From AC-32 sp036522595 (GTDB taxonomy: Bacteria; Actinomycetota; Thermoleophilia; Gaiellales; Gaiellaceae): DNA of 8,403 nucleotides. The notes under the pieces are model-generated. The model saw only the letters and a list, made by a program, of their open reading frames with translations. It made no database searches and had not been told where the DNA came from. Shown here in pieces: positions 6,901-8,403 of the stretch. Numbering within the stretch: position 1 is the first letter of the stretch; every line of letters starts with the position of its first letter. The position numbers and the translations under genes are program-made. The stretch is from NCBI GenBank assembly GCA_036522595.1, contig DATDFL010000189.1, forward strand, positions 1 through 8,403. The letters are read 5' to 3'.

Positions 6901-7483
6901 TGCCGGCCGCGTGTACCCACGCCTGCGCGGCCGAGATCTTCGCGGCACCCTTCAGCTGCACCGACCCGATCACGGTCGACGAGACGAACGCGATCTTCCA
7001 GCGGTTCGCCTTTGCAGGCGAGATCGCAACCGTCACGGTGCCTTCGCCGTTGACGAGCTTCAGGCCCTTGAAGGCCTGCTGGAACGTCACCGCGTGACCT
7101 CTGCTGGCCGACAGCTTGGAGTCAGCCGCCAGCACGAGCCCGCGGACGGAGCTCAGCCGGAAGATCACCCTGTGCTTGGAAAGCCACGAGCGCGCCGCGA
7201 TTGCCGCGGTCTTGCCCGCCGCCTTCTTGGTGAGGAAGCCGCCCGGACGCATCAGCGTGGCGGCCGTTCCGTAGTTGTTCCACGTCGCCTTCGCGTGCAG
7301 AGCCCGCACCGCCGCGCGCTGCGCGGAGGTCGGTTTCTGCAGGGCGCCCGAGCGGGCGAAGTCGCGCAGGATGCCGTTCTTGGACGGCGTCGCACCGCGA
7401 ACTCCAAAGCTCGGGCCGGCGAGGACGAGCGTGACTGCCGCGACCGCTAGGACCGCGCGCAGCAGCGCCTGTCTGAACCTCAT
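3995..7483 (-). CDS. Secreted M36-family (fungalysin-type) zinc metalloprotease, multidomain
   Basis: 1162 residues, exported by a signal peptide (basic M-R-F-R, hydrophobic core about 7-22). Residues about 45-280 look like the FTP-type inhibitory propeptide. Residues about 285-400 form a beta-rich segment ending in the Pro linker T-P-A-P-P-P, an insertion before the catalytic part. The catalytic domain (about 405-845) holds H-E-F-G-H at 635-639 (zinc ligands His635 and His639, catalytic Glu636). The third ligand is Glu662 in G-A-M-G-E-A-F-G-D, 27 residues after the first His, as expected for M36 rather than thermolysin. E-V-H-S-D-G-E-I-W (734-742) is a further family motif. A carboxypeptidase-regulatory or CnaB-like beta domain follows (about 870-965), then a C-terminal discoidin-like (F5/8 type C) domain (about 966-1157), probably for binding a surface or carbohydrate. 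Fungal relatives are much shorter, lacking the tail domains. The ATG at 7483 has a ribosome site AAAGGGGAG just upstream. It lies 85 bp from the NlpC/P60 stop, with its own promoter between. Confidence 0.94.
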   Translation of the reverse strand: MRFRQALLRAVLAVAAVTLVLAGPSFGVRGATPSKNGILRDFARSGALQKPTSAQRAAVRALHAKATWNNYGTAATLMRPGGFLTKKAAGKTAAIAARSWLSKHRVIFRLSSVRGLVLAADSKLSASRGHAVTFQQAFKGLKLVNGEGTVTVAISPAKANRWKIAFVSSTVIGSVQLKGAAKISAAQAWVHAAGNAGLKNAQLVNVKAVKVARGWINLRVGGLPDIQRVRLGAFGLSRHTAVPAFETIVLDRSTGTPAAYRVIVDARTGKALARANLVDYFSGGNNARITAPITYNFSGAVPATDGACDVMQGPYTVGAGVRALDGFAAATVPTNDMVLKLFFGSTLLISADTLFSPEQFHYEPAGGVPPGDYFVQVCDFAGGGPWADPRDYTGHLTVDDTPAPPPYLARWKAFPANPPLSALDMYPWNHSSTDTRQTFCWRAADGCDLVIGNLASRAPWDFDLHANSPTFTTSGNNNKAATSWANDTVPSSPQYMPVSLARDYSFPWTNDWNTRQCQRAATETPGTVYDDSAAATNLFVMHNRMHDFSYFLGFTEQNWNAQASNFGLTELRQENDPLVGDVQSGAQTTTRDNANMITLPDGASSITNMYFWQPLAGSFYSPCVDGDYDQSVIGHEFGHMIENRMIGKGNTRAGFHAGAMGEAFGDLDGIEYLVESGFEDSYVAGAYATGNKEHGIRNYVMNWPRTGAIPAPATFPHVDPLNFSDIGYDTPGNEVHSDGEIWVAINNTVRQGLVDKYNGSFPASDTGLQAQCEAGELPSQNCPGNRRWIQLYYDSMLLDPTAPTMIDARNSILAADMMRYGGANQTAIWHAFALRGLGQNAAVHPAPPAANRCTGTPIEDCDPVPDFSSPLDDNATVTFNLVSKDTGDPVVGNVYVGNYENRVSPVADTDPATVNSGIDVNRDATAAFAPGRYDFIAVAKGYGAFRFSATFNAHQTKTQNVVMPTNWASAQGGATATGDGTTPGAAIDETETTNWNADGRAADGTLSGIAGKQITIDLAGTAARRVTDVAVSAMIAPTQSRFSALRSFELWACNAAAGADCSTDAGFTKVYTSSPDAFPGDAPRPNGPQLILRDFPVPSFRATHVRLRVLTSQCTGGPAYQGEQDADPTATTDCDTNVSAASTRRFVRTAEIQVFSSTPNDG

Positions 7484-7535
7484 GCCTCTCCCCTTTGGTG
7501 AGTTGGTTGCCTGCCCCTTCAGGCCCGGTCAAGCG

Positions 7536-7564
7536 ATCTTGAAACCGCTATCGACGGTTGTCAA
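7536..7564 (-). promoter_or_regulatory. Putative sigma-70 promoter of the M36 protease, with a dyad in the spacer
   Basis: On the minus strand a perfect TTGACA (7564-7559) is followed by a 17-bp spacer and CAAGAT (7541-7536) as a -10. Transcription would start near 7529, giving a leader of about 45 nt. The spacer contains the inverted repeat AACCG-N7-CGGTT (7543-7547 and 7555-7559 on the plus strand), flanked by TTGA and TCAA with a one-base offset. A repressor bound there would block the promoter. The promoter match is strong; the operator is a guess. Confidence 0.6.
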
Positions 7565-7568
7565 GCAG

Positions 7569-8036
7569 CTACTTCAACAGGCGGCGCGCGCCCGCGAACT
7601 CTGGCCGGAGCTGCGTGAGCGGGACGTAGCGCACGCGCTCGCCCGTTTGCGGCGCTGAGATCGCGGCGCTTTTCGAGACCACGAGCTGAACGTGGCCGCC
7701 TCCCTCGGTGAAGAGCAGGTCGCCCGGGCGGAGCCGCGCGAAGGGGATCGGCCGGCCGGCGCGCAGCTGATCCCAGCTCGAGCGCGGGATCGTCCAGCCG
7801 ATCGAGCGGTAGGCCGCGTACACGAGGCCCGAGCAGTCGAAGCCCGTGCTGGGCGACGAGCCGCCGTAGCTGTACGGGACGCCTAGCTGGCGGCGGGCGT
7901 AGCCGACGACCCGGCGGGTGAGCTTCTGCACACGGTGCGAGCCTCCTGACGGCTCGTGGACGTACGCAAAGGCGGCTTTGGCCCAGGTGCCGGCGACGGT
8001 CGCGAGCAGCACAAGCAGGAGCAGCGGGCGGCGCAT
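7569..8036 (-). CDS. Secreted NlpC/P60 peptidoglycan hydrolase
   Basis: 155 residues: a minimal NlpC/P60 cysteine peptidase of the type that cuts D-gamma-Glu-diaminopimelate or related peptide bonds in cell-wall peptides, outside the membrane. The signal peptide is M-R-R followed by a Leu-rich core, with a likely cleavage after A-F-A (residues 22-24). The domain begins about residue 40 (V-V-G-Y-A-R-R-Q-L-G-V-P-Y). It carries the nucleophile Cys68 in F-D-C-S-G-L-V, the His115 in G-G-G-H-V, and ends with the usual F-A-G-A-R-R-L-L. At the third catalytic position, where relatives often have His before A-P, this protein has Ser127 (A-I-S-A-P), so the third polar residue is unusual or supplied from elsewhere. 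There is no LysM, SH3 or coiled-coil part for wall binding. The ATG has no well-placed ribosome site: GAGGAGGA lies 24 nt upstream. A decayed copy of its 3' end lies at 3452-3590. Confidence 0.92.
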   Translation of the reverse strand: MRRPLLLLVLLATVAGTWAKAAFAYVHEPSGGSHRVQKLTRRVVGYARRQLGVPYSYGGSSPSTGFDCSGLVYAAYRSIGWTIPRSSWDQLRAGRPIPFARLRPGDLLFTEGGGHVQLVVSKSAAISAPQTGERVRYVPLTQLRPEFAGARRLLK

Positions 8037-8077
8037 CGGGCCTACATCGGCGACGCCCGCTCCTCCTCAAGCCGGCA

Positions 8078-8093
8078 TCCCTCGTTCGAGGGA
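8078..8093. repeat. 16-bp near-perfect palindrome upstream of the NlpC/P60 gene
   Basis: TCCCTCG-TT-CGAGGGA has seven-base arms around two central T residues. It lies 42 bp before the NlpC/P60 start, inside the only space where that gene's promoter could be. It may be an operator for a dimeric regulator, or a small extra hairpin next to the terminator at 8096-8122. Confidence 0.45.
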
Positions 8094-8095
8094 CA

Positions 8096-8122
8096 CGGAG
8101 CCCCGCCGAAAGCGGGGCTCCG
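8096..8122 (-). terminator. Hairpin terminator after the small membrane protein gene
   Basis: CGGAGCCCCGC (8096-8106) pairs perfectly with GCGGGGCTCCG (8112-8122) around the five-base loop CGAAA, an 11-bp stem. On the minus strand it starts 10 nt after the stop of the membrane protein gene at 8133, so it should end that transcript before the NlpC/P60 gene. No strong T tract follows. Confidence 0.75.
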
Positions 8123-8132
8123 CCTTACGCTT

Positions 8133-8402
8133 CTAGCTGCGCCCCGCTCGACGGAAGGGCATATGGCCCGTTCCAGCCTTGGCGAGGCCGCGGCTGACGA
8201 TGTACGCCGCGCCGATGATCGTGGCGAGCGTCCAGGCGCGTCGGTCCCCGAGTGTGTCGGACACCGCGGCCGCGATCAGGACGGCGATGATCAGGATCGT
8301 CATCGCCCAGAACTCCGTGGTGAGCGGAGCCCACTTGCTCTCGTCGTGCGTGCTTGCGAAGCGCTCCCCGGCCTGCTCGACGCGAGGGCCGGGATCGGTT
8401 GC
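8133..8402 (-). CDS. Small two-helix membrane protein of unknown function, 5'-partial
   Basis: An open minus-strand frame runs in from the window edge and ends at TAG (8133-8135). The 89 visible residues have no clear start, so the gene continues outside the window. A polar, charged N-terminal part (residues 1-28) precedes two hydrophobic segments. The first is about 30-48 (T-E-F-W-A-M-T-I-L-I-I-A-V-L-I-A-A-A-V) and the second about 57-70 (W-T-L-A-T-I-I-G-A-A-Y-I-V-S). A short loop with acidic and Arg residues (S-D-T-L-G-D-R-R) separates them, and a basic tail ends R-R-A-G-R-S. Both termini would lie on the same side of the membrane, probably the cytoplasm given the basic tail. This frame is preferred over the overlapping minus frame beginning near 8334, which gives a His/Arg/Gly-rich product with no plausible fold. 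I do not recognise a function. Confidence 0.75.
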   Translation of the reverse strand, partial: ATDPGPRVEQAGERFASTHDESKWAPLTTEFWAMTILIIAVLIAAAVSDTLGDRRAWTLATIIGAAYIVSRGLAKAGTGHMPFRRAGRS

Positions 8403-8403
8403 C

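Noticed and set aside
6089..7450. Open plus-strand frame of 453 codons
   Set aside because: It lies wholly inside the M36 protease gene on the opposite strand, its product is Arg/Val/Asp-rich with no motif, and long antisense frames are normal in high-GC DNA.
7509..7524. GCCTG-N6-CAGGC hairpin in the M36 leader
   Set aside because: Only five pairs, no T tract, and located downstream of the M36 promoter; too weak to call a terminator or switch.
8125..8334. Minus-strand frame of 69 codons starting near 8334
   Set aside because: His/Arg/Gly-rich product without any fold, overlapping the frame that encodes two membrane helices.
1..8403. CRISPR array, tRNA, IS element or defence system
   Set aside because: I saw no regularly spaced repeats, no tRNA-like cloverleaf, no transposase and no known defence gene on either strand.

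Overview
The window is high-GC bacterial DNA with densely packed genes on both strands. It most likely comes from an actinobacterium, and the style (class II ribonucleotide reductase, a cold-shock gene paired with a divergent CSD-like gene, an apparently leaderless lipoprotein gene) suggests a deep lineage such as Thermoleophilia. The placement is inferred from gene style only; there is no rRNA or marker tree in the window.

Layout. Positions 1-2665 (+) hold almost all of nrdJ, the B12-dependent ribonucleotide reductase, cut at its 5' end by the window edge. After a 254-bp gap come a 71-codon cold-shock gene (2920-3135, +) and a divergent cold-shock-domain gene (3198-3455, +). They are separated by a strong GAAA-capped hairpin. 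The first csp has a 5' leader that can fold its ribosome binding site into a long hairpin followed by six T residues directly before the ATG. At 3452-~3590 the minus strand carries a decayed copy of the 3' end of an NlpC/P60 gene whose intact relative lies at 7569-8036. A small lipoprotein gene (3587-3931, +) begins at the edge of that remnant. A 12-bp hairpin at 3944-3974 separates it from the convergent minus-strand block.

The minus-strand block, in transcription order, is a small two-helix membrane protein (8133 to beyond 8402, cut by the window edge), a hairpin terminator, a secreted NlpC/P60 cell-wall hydrolase (8036-7569), and a 1162-residue secreted M36 (fungalysin-type) metalloprotease (7483-3995) with its own sigma-70-like promoter.

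Working together: nrdJ supplies deoxynucleotides, and the csp pair probably acts in RNA chaperoning or post-transcriptional control. The minus-strand genes are envelope and exported functions: peptidoglycan hydrolysis, extracellular proteolysis and a membrane protein of unknown role. I see no phage, IS element, CRISPR array or defence system. The points most worth a second look are the csp leader hairpin, the CSD-like protein that has lost the RNP2 aromatic residues, and the NlpC/P60 remnant from which a neighbouring promoter may have arisen.
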